From assembly GCA_033807695.1 (NCBI GenBank), contig CM066303.1:3162001-3226000 (forward strand): a stretch of DNA of 64,000 bases, written 5' to 3'. This stretch comes from Daedaleopsis sinensis. Taxonomy: Eukaryota > Basidiomycota > Agaricomycetes > Polyporales > Polyporaceae. Positions 38,457-51,140 of this stretch are shown here, one piece after another. Each line of letters opens with the position of its first letter. Position 1 is the stretch's first letter. The notes beneath the pieces are model-generated. The model ran no database searches. It had not been told where the DNA came from and saw nothing but the letters and a program-made list of their open reading frames with translations. The position numbers and the translations under genes were made by a program.

Positions 38457-39110
38457 ATGTCATATCTCGTTCCGCCGCACTCCAAAGCAACACAAGTATC
38501 CGCGACATCTGCAGAGCCAAGCCACGATTCGAGAACCGTCAGTGAGGACGCATGTGGAGAAGAGCCCGTGGATGATACAACCGTACGTACACAGGCTCGT
38601 GGTCTCTGTGGTCAGGGTGGCAGCTGGCTAAGCGGGATATGGCTAGGATTCACGTACCTTGCTAGACCTGCCGTCACCGCTCCTTGAAGATATGAAGTCA
38701 GAGAGCTTAGAGGTAATCAGACGTGACTTCATCAATCACATATAAGTTACTCACCATCGAACAGGACCAATGGGTCGAGCGACAGAGCTCCTACACCGAA
38801 GGCCCGCAAACTTCTACCGGGCCAGTGGTCGACCGTTGGAGCGAGGACATGGCCACCTTCTTGGTATACGTGCGTGGTATTTTATTTCTAGAGGATAGAG
38901 GACCGCGATTGTGAACTTCTTGCCACACACACAGGCCGGCTTGTTCTCAGCCGTTCTCGTGGCGTTCGCCGTCGATTCGTACGAGCTCCTCTCCATGTCG
39001 GCGTAGGAAACTGTCCTCACCACTCTGCTGCAGATATCGGGGCGGCGGAATAGGATCACTGTGAATGTTCCCCTCGAGAACTGAACACGCTCTGTCGCTG
39101 TCGATCCCAT
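38457..39110 (+). pseudogene. DUF6535 pseudogene fragment
   Basis: An exon-1-like frame (38,457-38,582) begins MSYLVPPHS, contains the SHDSRTVSEDA stretch related to NHESGPVRENA of copy 1, and ends at a gtacgt donor. A charged exon follows, with W.ERQ and ...DRWSEDMATFLVY up to about 38,868. A GT-AG intron (38,869-38,935) then joins AGLFSAVLVAF, and a stop occurs about 25 codons later (near 39,005). Traces of LTTLLQIS follow. The rest of the membrane domain is missing. Confidence 0.7.
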
Positions 39111-40340
39111 GTCACGGGGTTCCTTCTCCCTGCAATTGTCGTAATTAATGTGACCGAGTAGTGGCTAGCCGCGTACCAAGCATCATAGGACTCGTTTGAC
39201 GTTGCCCGTACAGATGGAGCTCGACCCGCGAGACTAGTATTACGCAAGCCCACGTCCGTGCTCCCTCTCCGCCTCTCCGCCTCCACGAACTCCTCCGCCC
39301 TGACGCACTGCCCGCCCGCAATACTCGAAGGGGTCCTCTACCCCAAGTGCGCGACGCGCGATAGCTACGACGCATGCTGCGCGTGTGGGCCTTGTGACAG
39401 GCCACAGGGGGGCTGCCCTCTCTGACGTTCGCCTTGCGCGAAGCCGCGTGCATTCTACGACGCGCTGCCGTGTGCGAACGGCTCTAACTCGGCACGTACT
39501 TCACGCTGTTGTGCCCGTGCACGATTATTGTGCGCTACCAGAAGCTGAGGCGTCGAAGCGGGGTCGGTGAAAATCATTGTGGCGGTCGAGGAGAGGGACA
39601 TCCTGCCGAGTGAGACGATTTCTCTACGGTCATAGATAGCCTCTTGCAATCGTTGAGTGTATGTGAGTACTTTAGAACGATAAGAGAATGAACTCATTGC
39701 GAAATTTGATAGACTGGGCGATCATGCAGATCAAGCCCGTCGTGGACCGTATGCATAGAGGCCATCTTGGCATCCTTGCCGCGGCTTGGGCCTGCGCTCC
39801 GAGAGTGCATGGACTATATATGGGCTATGATTGGGTTCACCATTCTGTTCAGTGACTGCTGTCGACGAGCACATCATGATGGGTATCATCGAGCGAGTGA
39901 TCCGCACGCGAATTTGAATATGAAGGGAGGCTGAGTGATAGTTTCTGTTAGCCTCGAGGGTGATTTATTCGTGTGATGGAGGCAGAGATCAAGAGAGGTC
40001 TAAAGAGACGAGGACGAGGACGAGGAAGACGGTTGCGAGTCGGAGAGAGCTCAAAGGTCACGGTAGACGCGGCCACGGTCACTGTCACTCAGGCGCTCGC
40101 CCATTGCCGGGTCGGGCCGATGTCCGGATCTCGTTGCCGTTGAGCAGGGCCATGGCTGCCGTCTGTTCTCTTCCTCCCCATCGCGTCAGGCCGGCAAGAC
40201 TCGTGCATCTCTACGCACATGCAGTTTCAGCACAATTCTTACCATCACTACTCACGCGCACGACCGGCCGTATGGACTCTCTTCAGCTGGAGATACTACC
40301 CGCCGGAGAGAGTCGACGTCCAACACCCCCGCCGTCCCCG
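39111..40340. other. Insertion-like segment without recognised gene
   Basis: At 53,090-53,250 the sequence resembling 39,175-39,200 is followed almost at once by sequence resembling 40,345-40,455, so the 1.1 kb between them here is extra. It contains 39,720-40,030, related to 33,000-33,290, with a (gag)(acg) rich purine run near 39,998-40,030. No convincing coding frame. Confidence 0.4.
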
Positions 40341-42800
40341 CCGTGGGCTTGTCCGAGTCGGTCATCGACACTGTGAATGCCACCTAGTGGATTCAACATG
40401 CGACGTGAGTACCCTTCCTTGTCTGTGCGGTGTTGGCGCCGCAGCCAGCATGCTCAACCTGTGCCATATGCTCTCCATTTACTAGGACTTACTTCGCGCA
40501 AGCTCACCTCGTCGTTCGTTAGTCGTGTACTCTCCTCGCTCCCTCACTCGCTCCCTCCGCTGTGCATCCCTCCTGGCTACCACTCGACGACCCCTCAGGC
40601 CCCAGTGTTCCGCCGTGTCCTTCTCCTCTGCATGGCACACTTGCAGCTTCCCTCCGGAGAAGACCGTGTTAGGTACTTCCACAAAGTGAGTGCTCCGTCC
40701 ACAGACACCCTTGAATGAGCCCGGTCGTCCTACTCGCAGATGCGGAACTTTGCCGGACATCCGAATTTCGGGTCCCCCGGTGCACATTCCCTGCTCCAAC
40801 GCCTTTGGACGTACTCGTATTCCGTATGACACTCTGCGGCGCTTCACGGCCATCGCGACCTTCGTCATCCAAGCTGCGGTACCCTGTATCCCGCCGGCTC
40901 CCGGGCCAGTCCAACGGGTAGTGGTCTCCCACCCGCTCATCGTGTCTTGTACATCCCCTCCCGCAGAATCATTCAAGCACCCCTTTGGTTGCGGCCGTCT
41001 GTCTCGTCATACCAGTACAGGGTTCGCCAAGTCAGTCGAGCGTGAGTGTGGCTGATTGTAACAGAAATTGCCGTAGAACCTTACGCAGAATCACGAAGCG
41101 AGTAGTTGTTGTAGCCCGCAAAGGGCCCTACGTACCGGAACAATGGGATTAGGGCGCGCGCAGGCACTTCGTACTTCATCTGACTTTGTTTGACCTCCGC
41201 CTCCTGCCTCTGTTCTGCGAATTCCAGCTCCTGGCCTCTGCTCTACGCGTTGCAGCAAGAATTCGCTCTCCCGGTTCAGTAGTCTCTTAAGGCCCATGAA
41301 CCCGACGGTTCCGATACCCTCTCCTCTATCCTCATCTATCCGCTTCCGCCCTTGACCGGTGACCGCTATGGAGACTAATGGAGTGGAGTCCAAATCTGTC
41401 CATGGTCGACTAGGTGAGTGCTCCGTCACACCCTCCCAATCCCTCGTACGACCCACACCGTGTACTCCGTCAGTATATGCGTACCTTCATGTTCCCCCCG
41501 TCCTGCACACCCGTCTCGCGTTAAACACGGATGGATATGTTTGTCTCCGTCTCATGTGCTCTTCGTCCCGTATGCTCGTTAATTTGTCGCGCACTCATAC
41601 TCCCTGCAGGCCGCCAGCGTACAGCTCTCAATCTCGCTCTCGACTCAAACTGGACCAACATCACTCACGCTTTACATCGCCGCCGGCCCGCCGCTATCGA
41701 CACCTCGCATTCGCTCACGTATGACGCGTCCTCACGACCCAGACATGTCCTCGCCGAACGCTGTCCAGCCACTCGCACATTGTTCGAATAAAGGCCCCGC
41801 CACTTATGACACCCACGTCGTCACTCAGACACACGCGACTCGGATGCCTTCGTGGTGCGTCGGATCCGACATCTGCTCAGAGCAGTGACTTTCTCCGCTT
41901 TAATGACATGCATGTCTTGGGCGATGTTCGCGACTTTGGCTCACACGAGCGGTGTTATGGTAGTAAGTCTAACGACTACTTCGCGCATTGATCAAGGCCT
42001 CGCAGTCTGACACGCATACATACAGTGGATGTGCCTCGTTCTGCCTCGACTTGACGAGGTCTAGCTGGTCACCCGTGGACATCAGATGTACAAGTGCTGT
42101 TTCTCGCAGACACGTCGTCGGATCCTTGGGAGTCGAACGGATGTCCTCTGTCCAGCTCCTCAACGCATCTCGCGAATACCTGGGTGTTTCTCCGGCTTCC
42201 TGAACGTTCGTCGAGGTCGGCCAGTCATTCATGGTGAATCCGCACACACCTCTCGCGCCCGCATCCGATCCCTAACCATTATATAAAATACAGGCGCTGT
42301 CCGCAAAGCACGCTCGACTTTACACGATCATGTATATCACGCCCCATTTGCTGGGTGCTTTCGTGGGCGACGGGGAGTGCGAGCGGTCAGTGAGCAGCAC
42401 GCTGCGAGTCGTACGACCAGAGTACGGCCGTGACAGCTTGCAAGGCTCGAATGGCCAGGGTTGTGTCTGAACTGCTTTGGACTTCCGGCTAACTGCGAAA
42501 AGCGGCTGAGGGTTCGTCACAGGGCTTTAGATCACTTGCCCGGTGATGCTAGGAAGTCCTGTAAGACTAACGAGACTCCGAAGCACGCACTGACTACCTT
42601 CGAGTGCGCTGACCGACGGAGTGGTTGGGCCGAACACGCGGCACAGTGCCCGTGCACCACTGAAGGCAATCCACCGACGGGTCGAAGATGGCCAGGATAT
42701 TACGTTGATACGCAGCGATGGATGCACATTCAAGTTGCTGGCTAAGGGTGCTGTCTGTGCGATACAGCTGTGACCGCAAGATTGGAGTGTCCTGCGTCTG
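40341..42800. repeat. D-F type variant modules before DUF6535 copy 4
   Basis: Contains an E-like border (ggagactaatggagtggagtc near 41,370 followed by a gtgagtg donor, compared with ggagactactggagtgcaac near 5,413). It also contains the 41,690-42,250 block shared with 27,950-28,480. Splice-like sites are kept but no long frame is conserved. Probably the same ancestral locus in a more diverged state. Confidence 0.4.
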
Positions 42801-43006
42801 ACTCTAACAATAGAAATTCGTTATAAGGTTTGACAGCTGTGAGTGTGACATGTCTTCTGCAGTCCTCGTGGTGGCTCAGAGCATGCAGGAGCCTGCTCGT
42901 TGCCTGCTCGGTGCGCACGCCTGGCGTACACACTCTACCACCTTCCTCCACCATCCCCAGAAAGCCCCCGTTCACCATAGTACGGTCTCCACTCGAGAAC
43001 TCCTCT

Positions 43007-45568
43007 ATGTCAGACGCAGAGTCTGTACCACCGCAATCCGAAACAGGAGAAGGCTCCGCTAGAGCTCCGGAGCAGAACCACGATGCGGGGCTCATTCGTG
43101 AGGATGCACATGGTGAAGGCGGCGGTGGTACATCTGTACGTCCCAGTCCCATAGTATCTTGGGTGATATTGTCTGAGTGGGATGTGGATAGAATGCAGAG
43201 CCTACCGTATCAGAGCCACTGCCGCCCTTCCTAGATCACTGCGAGATACCGAGCTCAGAGGTATGTGTCGCCATATCATCATCGGTAGCGTGTAAGATGC
43301 TCACCAAGCACAGGAACGATGGTACGAGCGGCAGGAAACCTTGTTCGCCGAAAAGGAGAAGACCGAATCTAGGGAAGAAATCGCGAAGATAGTCAAGGAG
43401 TACAGCGATGACATGGTAAAGCGTTGGAAGGAGGAGATGGACACGCTACTCGTATACGTGCGTGATTATATACCTCCATGACATTGCAACAAATATGCGA
43501 GCTTTTCAAACACAGGCCGGCCTGTTTTCCGCTGTTCTCACAGTATTCAACGTTCAATCATACCTACTCCTCACTCCGCCGCCTCCAGACCCCGTCCTTG
43601 CTACCCTCCAGCAGATCTCGCTGCAGCTCAACGGCTTCGCGATCAATCCTCCCCTCGTGAACTCGACACAACCTGCAAGCACCCTGACAGCTGCTCCCGC
43701 ACCCCCTCCTGAACGCTGGGCCGTGGCCCTGAATGTCCTGTGGGTTTCGAGTCTGATCTTCAGCCTGTCGGCCGCGTCAGTCGCCATCATGGTCAAGCAA
43801 TGGCTGGCCGAGTACAGCACCGGAATCGCGGGATCCTCCCCTCATATCGCACGGGTTCGGCAGCATCGACTGAACAGCCTCAGGAGGTGGAGAGTCGCGG
43901 AGATCATCGGTATTCTTCCTGTTCTCCTGCAAATCGCCTTGTCCCTGTTCTTCGCAGGCATGCTCGTTCTACTATGGCATCTCAATCATACTGTCGCTGC
44001 TGTTGCTACCGCCCTCATTGGAGCTCTGTTCCTTTTCACCCTTGTCACAATCGTCCTGCCAGCCCTCAGCCGTAACTGCTGCTATATCTCGCCACCCGCT
44101 ATTGGATTTGCTTTGGCGGTGCTGCCTCTTGCTCGTACTTTATCTAAGCTGTCCTGGAGGGCCTATATGAGACTACCATCCGGTCGCTGGGGAGGGTATG
44201 CAGCACGGAATGTGTACGAATATTTGGCCTCCAGCGCAGAGTTAACCATACGCGGAAAGGAGCTCACGGCTGTTTCAGACGACCAACAGAAGCTCGACAC
44301 TGATATGGCTACAACGGCATTCACCATCACCCTGGACCCTCTAAATATCGCCGCCTCTATGCCCATTGTCACGATGCTGCATCTCGAACATGCCTCTCGT
44401 TACTTCTCGCAGATCAAGGCTGAACTGACGCGACACCAGCTTGGGTGGGACTACGCCTTCAACCAAGCACCCTGCCGTGTGTTATCTAGTGGACTCTTGG
44501 CCGTAGCCGCTACCGTCCAGGACGACATCCAGGATACAGACGCAGGCAAATGGGTAGATCGACTCCAATGGTCTCAACTAAGGTACCCAGAACGCATTAC
44601 TGATCCATCCGACATGTACATGGACCTTGTAAGTGCATCTCAAGACCTTATGGCCCACGACCCCGGGAACCAATATCACAACGTACATTCTATGATGTGT
44701 TCGACGCTTAAACTAGTTTTCTATCTCAATATGCAGACGTTGAGTGCACAAGCCGGAAAGCGGGGTGAGCAGCAGCTAGAGTCTTGATCACCACATCACG
44801 GAATAAGCTGACATGTGTGCCTTAGTCGCAGTTTTTGCAACGCAGCTGCAATCTCATATTCAAGAGCGGCTTGAACGAAACGATTGGATCACTGTCGATC
44901 ATTATGGATGGGTGGCCACCATGCCGCCGTTGCTCTATGCCCTAAATCATGCAGCAAGCGATGAGGAAGATTTTCTGCAGGTCTGGGCCCATCCGCGCTG
45001 TGGACTTGAAGGGATTCTTCGTCTCGCTTTGCCCGCTACAGACGACACCGCACGGATTTGGTCTCGCATCATCCATGAACTTCGAGACATGCTTGTGGCT
45101 GGTCGGAACGCGGACAGATTGCTCTTTGATGAGCTCAGAGATGCATTGAACATCAAGGAAGTGATATGTGCCCACGATTTTGAGCCGAGTGAGTGGAGAA
45201 CGGAGCTCGAACGCTGTCAAGTACAGGTCAAAGACTTGATCTCGCGAGTAAGGCAGAATAGAATTTAAATCCGGTAAGAGCATGATCTTACTTTTGTAGA
45301 CTCTTCGCAGAGCTGACATGCAATTGATATACAGCCACCTCCGCAAGAGACCATCAGCCCAGTCTCTGAGTGGGATGTCCACGAAGCTGGGGAGTCCATA
45401 GAGGCGTCTCCAACGAGTCACCCCGAGCCTATTGATACGTCACACGACCATACCCCCTCCTTCTCTCAAGGCTCTCTCAAGATCCCCGAGCTTATGCCGC
45501 CTCGTAGCCCTCCTGTCCCTCATCCCTCGTCTCAAGATGGACCGCCGCTTGACAAGCCCGTGTCATGA
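43007..45568 (+). pseudogene. DUF6535 family gene, copy 4, frameshifted near the 3' end
   Basis: Exons correspond to 43007-43135, 43192-43260, 43314-43457, 43516-44764, 44826-45273 and 45335-45568. The first five junctions keep frame exactly as in copies 1 and 2. In exon 5, AGAAT is present twice in tandem near 45,255-45,265. The 5 extra bases shift the frame and give a stop at 45,266-45,268, leaving about 677 aa. The sixth exon is still fully open for 77 codons in the ancestral phase and ends differently from copies 1 and 2. The membrane domain is intact, so a shortened product may still be functional; 'pseudogene' is a cautious label. Intron 3 is 58 nt here, so unlike copies 1 and 2 it is not readable when unspliced. 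Confidence 0.75.
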
Positions 45569-46100
45569 TTCAGATACGCCCAGTTTTCGAGGCCTTTCGA
45601 CAGTCGCCTGCAGACATTCCTTCTTATGCCCTTCGTTTCCTGCTCTCTTTTACCAACATTGCCCATCACATCGCTTCGACACCCATTCCCTCAATTTTCC
45701 CTCTCGCATCATCAAACATACACACTTATCTCGTCTATTGTCCTGAGCAATCATTCATCGGTATTATTCTCTGGCTGCAAGCGTTCCGATGGTGTCTCGG
45801 GACCACCATATCATCCGCCTCTGTCCGACACACGTGCAGACAGCCTCTAGACCGTGAGGATAAACGCGCTATCCACATAGTGATTGACATTGCACCGCGC
45901 ACGGTCGTCTGTGTCGGCGACCTGTACCTTCGGAAGAGTGTTCCAATCGTCGACCCTGCCCGGATTCCTGCACAATTCACCACCGCCCGCCATGCTACAA
46001 CACATACGCCACTCCATAGTCCGCTTCCGCCCCCGGATATATTCACGTCGCAATCACGGCCTTCAACGCAGACTCGGACTTGATATCTCGGAGTCTGACC
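45569..46100. repeat. Module H, copy 4
   Basis: Contains the IAPRTVVCVGDLYL frame (about 45,885-45,930), shared in part with copy 2, and is open for about 170 codons from 45,565. No product recognised. Confidence 0.4.
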
Positions 46101-46820
46101 CTCGCCACTCATCCATCCCCTCTCTATCGCTCGTCTGCTCTGCTTACCTCGACTCTACCTCAATGCAGCTACCTGAATTTCCACGCTCTCACACCCTTTC
46201 CATCACGGTTACCCCACTCGCGGCGGCTTCAAGCTCCCATACCGACCCCGAGTGCGGTATGCTCGTCCGGTCTTCAACAGACTGACGACTTGTTGCTTCA
46301 CGCTCCTCTCACTTCAGAATATCCCATGCCAAATCCGACCTTTCCCCTCAATATTCTCGCGCTCGTCCCTGGCTCGCGACGGTTCCAACAACCGTCCGCG
46401 TTTCCTTATTCTCTCCGTCTTCAACAGACCCGAGACGTCTTTCCCGTGTCCCGAACCTGTTCCGCTCGCTCCGTACTCTCCGTATCTTCTCTTCCGTCCG
46501 ACTCCCGATTTCGCGCATCTCGCTTGGTCTCCTACCCTTTTCTGTACCATTCAGTGTTCGATTTCCCTCTCGACATCCCTCTCTCGACCTCCAGTCCACT
46601 CACCAAGTTTCTTCTTCTCTCTCGCATCTCCGAACACGGCCTGTTCTGTAAGTCAGTGACCTCCTCCTGTACCGAGCTCGCTCGCTCATACCTCAGGAAG
46701 TTGTCTAGCTTCCCGTCCGGTGATCTCGAACCTCGCACCGCAGTAGACCTGCCGAGGATGCGTACCCATCTGCGATGGACGCTGGTACCGGTATTCCGTT
46801 CGTCACAATTCCGATAGTGA
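46101..46820. repeat. Module A, copy 4
   Basis: Anchor near 46,181. Carries the cttcaacagac phrase near 46,273 and again near 46,420, and a gtaagtcagtgac donor-like site near 46,649. Confidence 0.6.
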
Positions 46821-47160
46821 GTTCTCTTCTCGATCCGCACGTTCGTTGAAGGCTCACCGCGCAGTCTTGCTCTCACGGGTAGATGGTCTGAGCACCTCGC
46901 CGCTGACAGGATTTCGCGTCGCTCGTGGGGGCTCCGTCATCCGTCGCATCTCCGTCCCAGCCGGCCCGTGTGGATGCAAGGCCGGTGATAGCCCCCCACA
47001 CTCAAGAGCACGGGTGTGGACGAGAGTGACTCGGGAATATGCGGTGTTCCGGCCCAGGTTTTCAGGCTGTCGATGCGCAGGGCGACCCAACAGCGGCTGG
47101 TCTCTGTCTGGGGTGGCCCACCGCCTGCATGGTGTGGTACGGCGACGCATGCGGTATGTC
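46821..47160. repeat. Module B, copy 4 (partial)
   Basis: Matches the beginning of module B (gttgaaggctcaccgc, gtcgctcgtgggggctcc) and then diverges. Modules C and D are not recognisable after it. Confidence 0.45.
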
Positions 47161-50100
47161 TAAACTCGAAAGACTGTGAGGATATCGCCTAGCTGACTAA
47201 CTCGAAGCTAGACGTTCCCGCAGGCCGGGCACGGGGTGGCTGGTGATACGAGAGCGCGGGAAGGTGTTCGATTTTTGGTCTAATTCTTCTGTCCATGTTC
47301 CTCAGTCTCATACGTCTCAGAATCCGAAGTTATTTATAACTTTCAGCATGTCGGGTTTGGCTAGAGTCCCCAGTCGGCAACGCTTGAACGAACGGTGAGA
47401 TCTAGTTAAATTGATGTCAGTCACGGCCGCGGGGCGACTCTTCGGCGAGCTGTTACTCTCGTCGTTAGTGGTTCATGTAGCTATGTGCACAGAGCACAAG
47501 CCAGCGACAGACGGCGGCTGCAACCTGATCCTTGTACGTACTGATAGCTTGAAAGTTGAGTCGGTGGATGCAAGTACTTCAACTTGTCGCGCACTGCCTT
47601 CAACCGCAACGTACCTCGAACACGCGTCTCTGAGCGTACTGGGTGGCGTCTACTCGGAGGAACCCGGACCGAGTCTCCGGATCTCGTCGTCAACCAGCGC
47701 TTGTACTGAACGTTTCTCCTCCCTTCCGACCGTGACTGACCTGCTTGACACTCGGGCACCGATCCTTGTCTCCACACCGTCCACGACTCGCGACTCTCTT
47801 GGAGTATAAGCCGCGGAAACCGTCGACGTCCAACGTCTGGGTGTGCCATCGCCCACTGCTCCGAATTCAATCTCGCGGTGGTGGATACCTGGGCGGTAGT
47901 CGTATCCGGATGGAACTCTTCGGTGAGTGCTCTGTTTTCTACTCGCCACAAGAGCTCAAAGTAGTAGCCCGTATCGTAAGGCCCTCTGACTGCTGGCTTC
48001 GCTCCGAAGCCTAGAGCGCGTTGAAGACGCGGCGGACGTGACTTTTCCTGCAGCCTCCTCACGCCACTTGTCAATCGTTCGCTGGTACAATCTTCACTCG
48101 CCACGTCCTCTTCAGTGACTGTCCGTCTCACCCTGCCCACCTCCATCGACATCGCGCGCATTGCTCTCTGCCTGCTTTCGACACCCTCTGTCTCAGCTCC
48201 GATCGTATCCCCCGACTTCCGGTACTTGGATCGCTGTGGGGTGCGTCGACGTTCTCCTGGTCATGCATCAGGTAAGTCCTTCGTCTGAAAACTCCCTACC
48301 GCGTGTACGATATGCGCCTCGCTCAATATATGCGTCCGTTTCTTCCATCTCTCTCCACTGGAAGGCATTCGCCCCGGACTGGATATGGTCTTCAATCTGT
48401 TCAACTCCACCACGGAACTTCTGTCATCTGCGGAGCTCGTCTGCAAGTCCTGAGCTCCTCGGCCCTCTAGCTCACTTTATGCTCACAAAGGACTAGGACG
48501 TTCACTACGTTATTTCTCGCACTCGAACGATCACCTCCGTCCATTGGCATACTCTGTGTCGTGACCGGTCCATGCAAGTGCCGCCGCATACGCTCTAACT
48601 ATAGCTCATAACCCATTCACATCACAGAGGATGTACCGCGGTACGTCGATTTGCCAGGAATCCTCATCTCGCCTGCTGCAGAGACATTGTGGCCGCGCAC
48701 TGTCTCACACGTCGCGGTCCCGCCCACTCTACGCATACAATCTGGTCCTGCAGTCGAGCTTTTCACAAGAGACTCACGGACGGCCGCGTGCGCGAGCGCC
48801 AGACTCTGGTGCATCCTACAGGCCTAACGTGCCGATAAAGTGCACACTTGTTCCACCACGCACTAATGCTCGGGGGTGTCAGCATCCTCGACGCACCGCT
48901 CGCGTGCCTGTCACGACCACCGAGGCTAGCCCCACCCACTCTTTATACCGACCATAGAGGACCGCCCCGGGGACCGCTCTCTGTCCTGGCTACCGAGGAC
49001 CCCTCTATCTCTGGCTCTGAGGACAGCCCTATCCGCTGACTTGGATAAGACCGCGCATCGACGCCCTCGCATGTCTCTCCGTCGAGATCCCCCGACTGAA
49101 CTCGAAGTATGCTGTGCCAAGCTTAGTTGCGCGTTGATCCTGCGTAAACTCTCGACCGGAACCCTCGGCCAACGCCCAGCCGCATTCCTCGACTCTTTCG
49201 CCCCGGATTCAGTTCGCCCCGCGCTTACCCGCCTCCTGGGCTCTTCCGCGCCATCCATGTCGGGGATGTGATGGTCAGTCAGCGCGCAGTACTCCCCCGT
49301 TCACCACTGCGACGCGGATGATCCGCACGCCCCGACGGACCTTGCGGTCGTCCTCCCGACGGTGTTCTAGTGCCCCCGGCACGCTCCTGTTCACCCAGGC
49401 GGCGACGATATCAGCGCCGCCAGCGTCGCTGCCAGACCGCTCTGGAGTTGCAGTGCCGCGCGAGCGGTGGGCTGACGTTACTCTCGTTGGTCGAAAGATG
49501 TCGTGCACAAGAAGGCTGTCATGTCTCCGTAGATGGGACGCGCGCACAACGCGATGATGAAGAAGGCCCGACACCGGCTATCAGCAGGGTGCACTGTCGC
49601 ACCGTCGCCGAGGCTATTGGGCTCAGCACGCACCCTGAGGACGTCCCGCGCGACCCTAGCAGACGGTGAGTCTATTGAACTCTCACATTTGCAGCGAGGG
49701 AGGTTCGCTCATGCTTGCCGCAGAGACTGCGCACTGGTACGCACGCCGATTTGCAGACGCTTCTTCCAGAGCCGACATGTCGAACCGCCGGACAGGCGAG
49801 TACAGAGGGGTCAGATATTAAGATCAGTCGTAACTTGGTACGAGCAGTGTACGTACCGGGACTCGCTGACCACCTGTGACGCTGTGGACGCGCTAACTTG
49901 CCATCCGGGAACGCAGATATGTGCTTAAACAACCCGGTCCCGATGTTCGGGCACATCGTCAGCCAGCTCGCTGCTCAATACCCCGGCCGCGCGTCCCCGT
50001 CGTCTCACCCCACCGTTAGAGATCTAGGCGCAGGCTCTTCGACTGCGACCGACATGTGCATGCGCGATGTGTGCACGGTGTAGACGGCGGAGTCTATCCT

Positions 50101-51140
50101 ACCACATGTGGACTCTCCACCCCCTCGTCTCGGCCGGCGGTTACTCGCGCGCGACTAGCCTGAGGTAGGCGGAAGGGAGAGGGCAGCTCGACAGGCATGG
50201 GGTCACCGGTCCATTGAACGTACGTCGGCCTCTCACGCATCGACTCGATGCGGTACTCATGTAGTAGGGCAGCTGATACTTTGATGGCAATCGTGTTGGG
50301 GCGAGGTGGATCTGTCGGCGACTCGGACTAGGCGTTGAATATGCGGCCCTGCATTCATCTTCGACGTTCAATATGAGGCCAGACTCGTCGTACCGCGTGC
50401 TCGGGAGCTTCCCCCTCGACGTGACTGCCGCTTCACCAGATCCACCCCTCAGTCTTCCACACTCTACTCTCCACGCTTAGGCGACAGTGCTCGGTGACAG
50501 CACTTCCGCAGCGAGCCAAATGAGACACGGAGGGACATGGACGTGCTACATAGTAGCAGACTAGTTGACTAGCGCGTATGTTTTGGGTCCGGTAGAGCCA
50601 CCTCATCTGCAGTGCGAGCCCTTCGGACATGCTCACGACCCGCACGACACAGTCCCCCACAGAAATGGCAGCCTCTGCCGTCCAGCTCATCGGCATCCAT
50701 GTCTCCCCGCCGGTTTTCCTATCGCAACCGGCTCTCCTTCGACTTGTCCTCGGGCACGAAGATGAAAACTGCGTGCTGCGCGTCGTTTCGAGACAAGTGC
50801 GACGCCGGCTCGCGCGAAAGTGCTGGTTATCTCACATTTTCGGGATCTCTCGCGAGCTGAACACACATACGAACTCTCCCCGTCGGATGCACCGTCCCTC
50901 ACACCGTAGCGTATCCCGACTCGTGCCCATATTCATCGGCTTGCAAGATCTTCCGCCGAGAATACGACATCTCTTAGATCCCGCTGTGAGCCTACAGATT
51001 CTCTTCTTCATGTGCGGTAGACTCACATGGGAACCCTCATCGTCAGTAGCGGCCGAGGACTTGGACTGTCGACGCTGTGCAGCACATTACACACATGCGT
51101 ATGTCTCTTCCTTTCACGCTCGAAACTACATACAGGACAG
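47161..51140. other. Highly diverged stretch, no gene supported
   Basis: Short segments resemble module E and F borders (48,225-48,290, with a catcaggtaagtcc donor comparable to 5,455; gtcgacgtccaac near 47,825 as at 40,312). The rest I cannot align. Open frames of 130-226 codons occur on both strands (47,411-47,809 +, 47,481-48,161 -, 50,629-51,252 +), but they overlap one another, show no recognisable motif and are at the length expected by chance in GC-rich DNA. Confidence 0.35.

Noticed and set aside
37755..38687. 310-codon open frame (+)
   Set aside because: It runs through sites that align with GT-AG introns and an exon 1 of a DUF6535 pseudogene in another frame. Only a small part is conserved with 52,260-52,360.
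47481..48161. 226-codon open frame (-) opposite a 132-codon frame (+)
   Set aside because: No recognisable motif, no conserved counterpart in other units, and overlapping frames on both strands as expected in GC-rich sequence.
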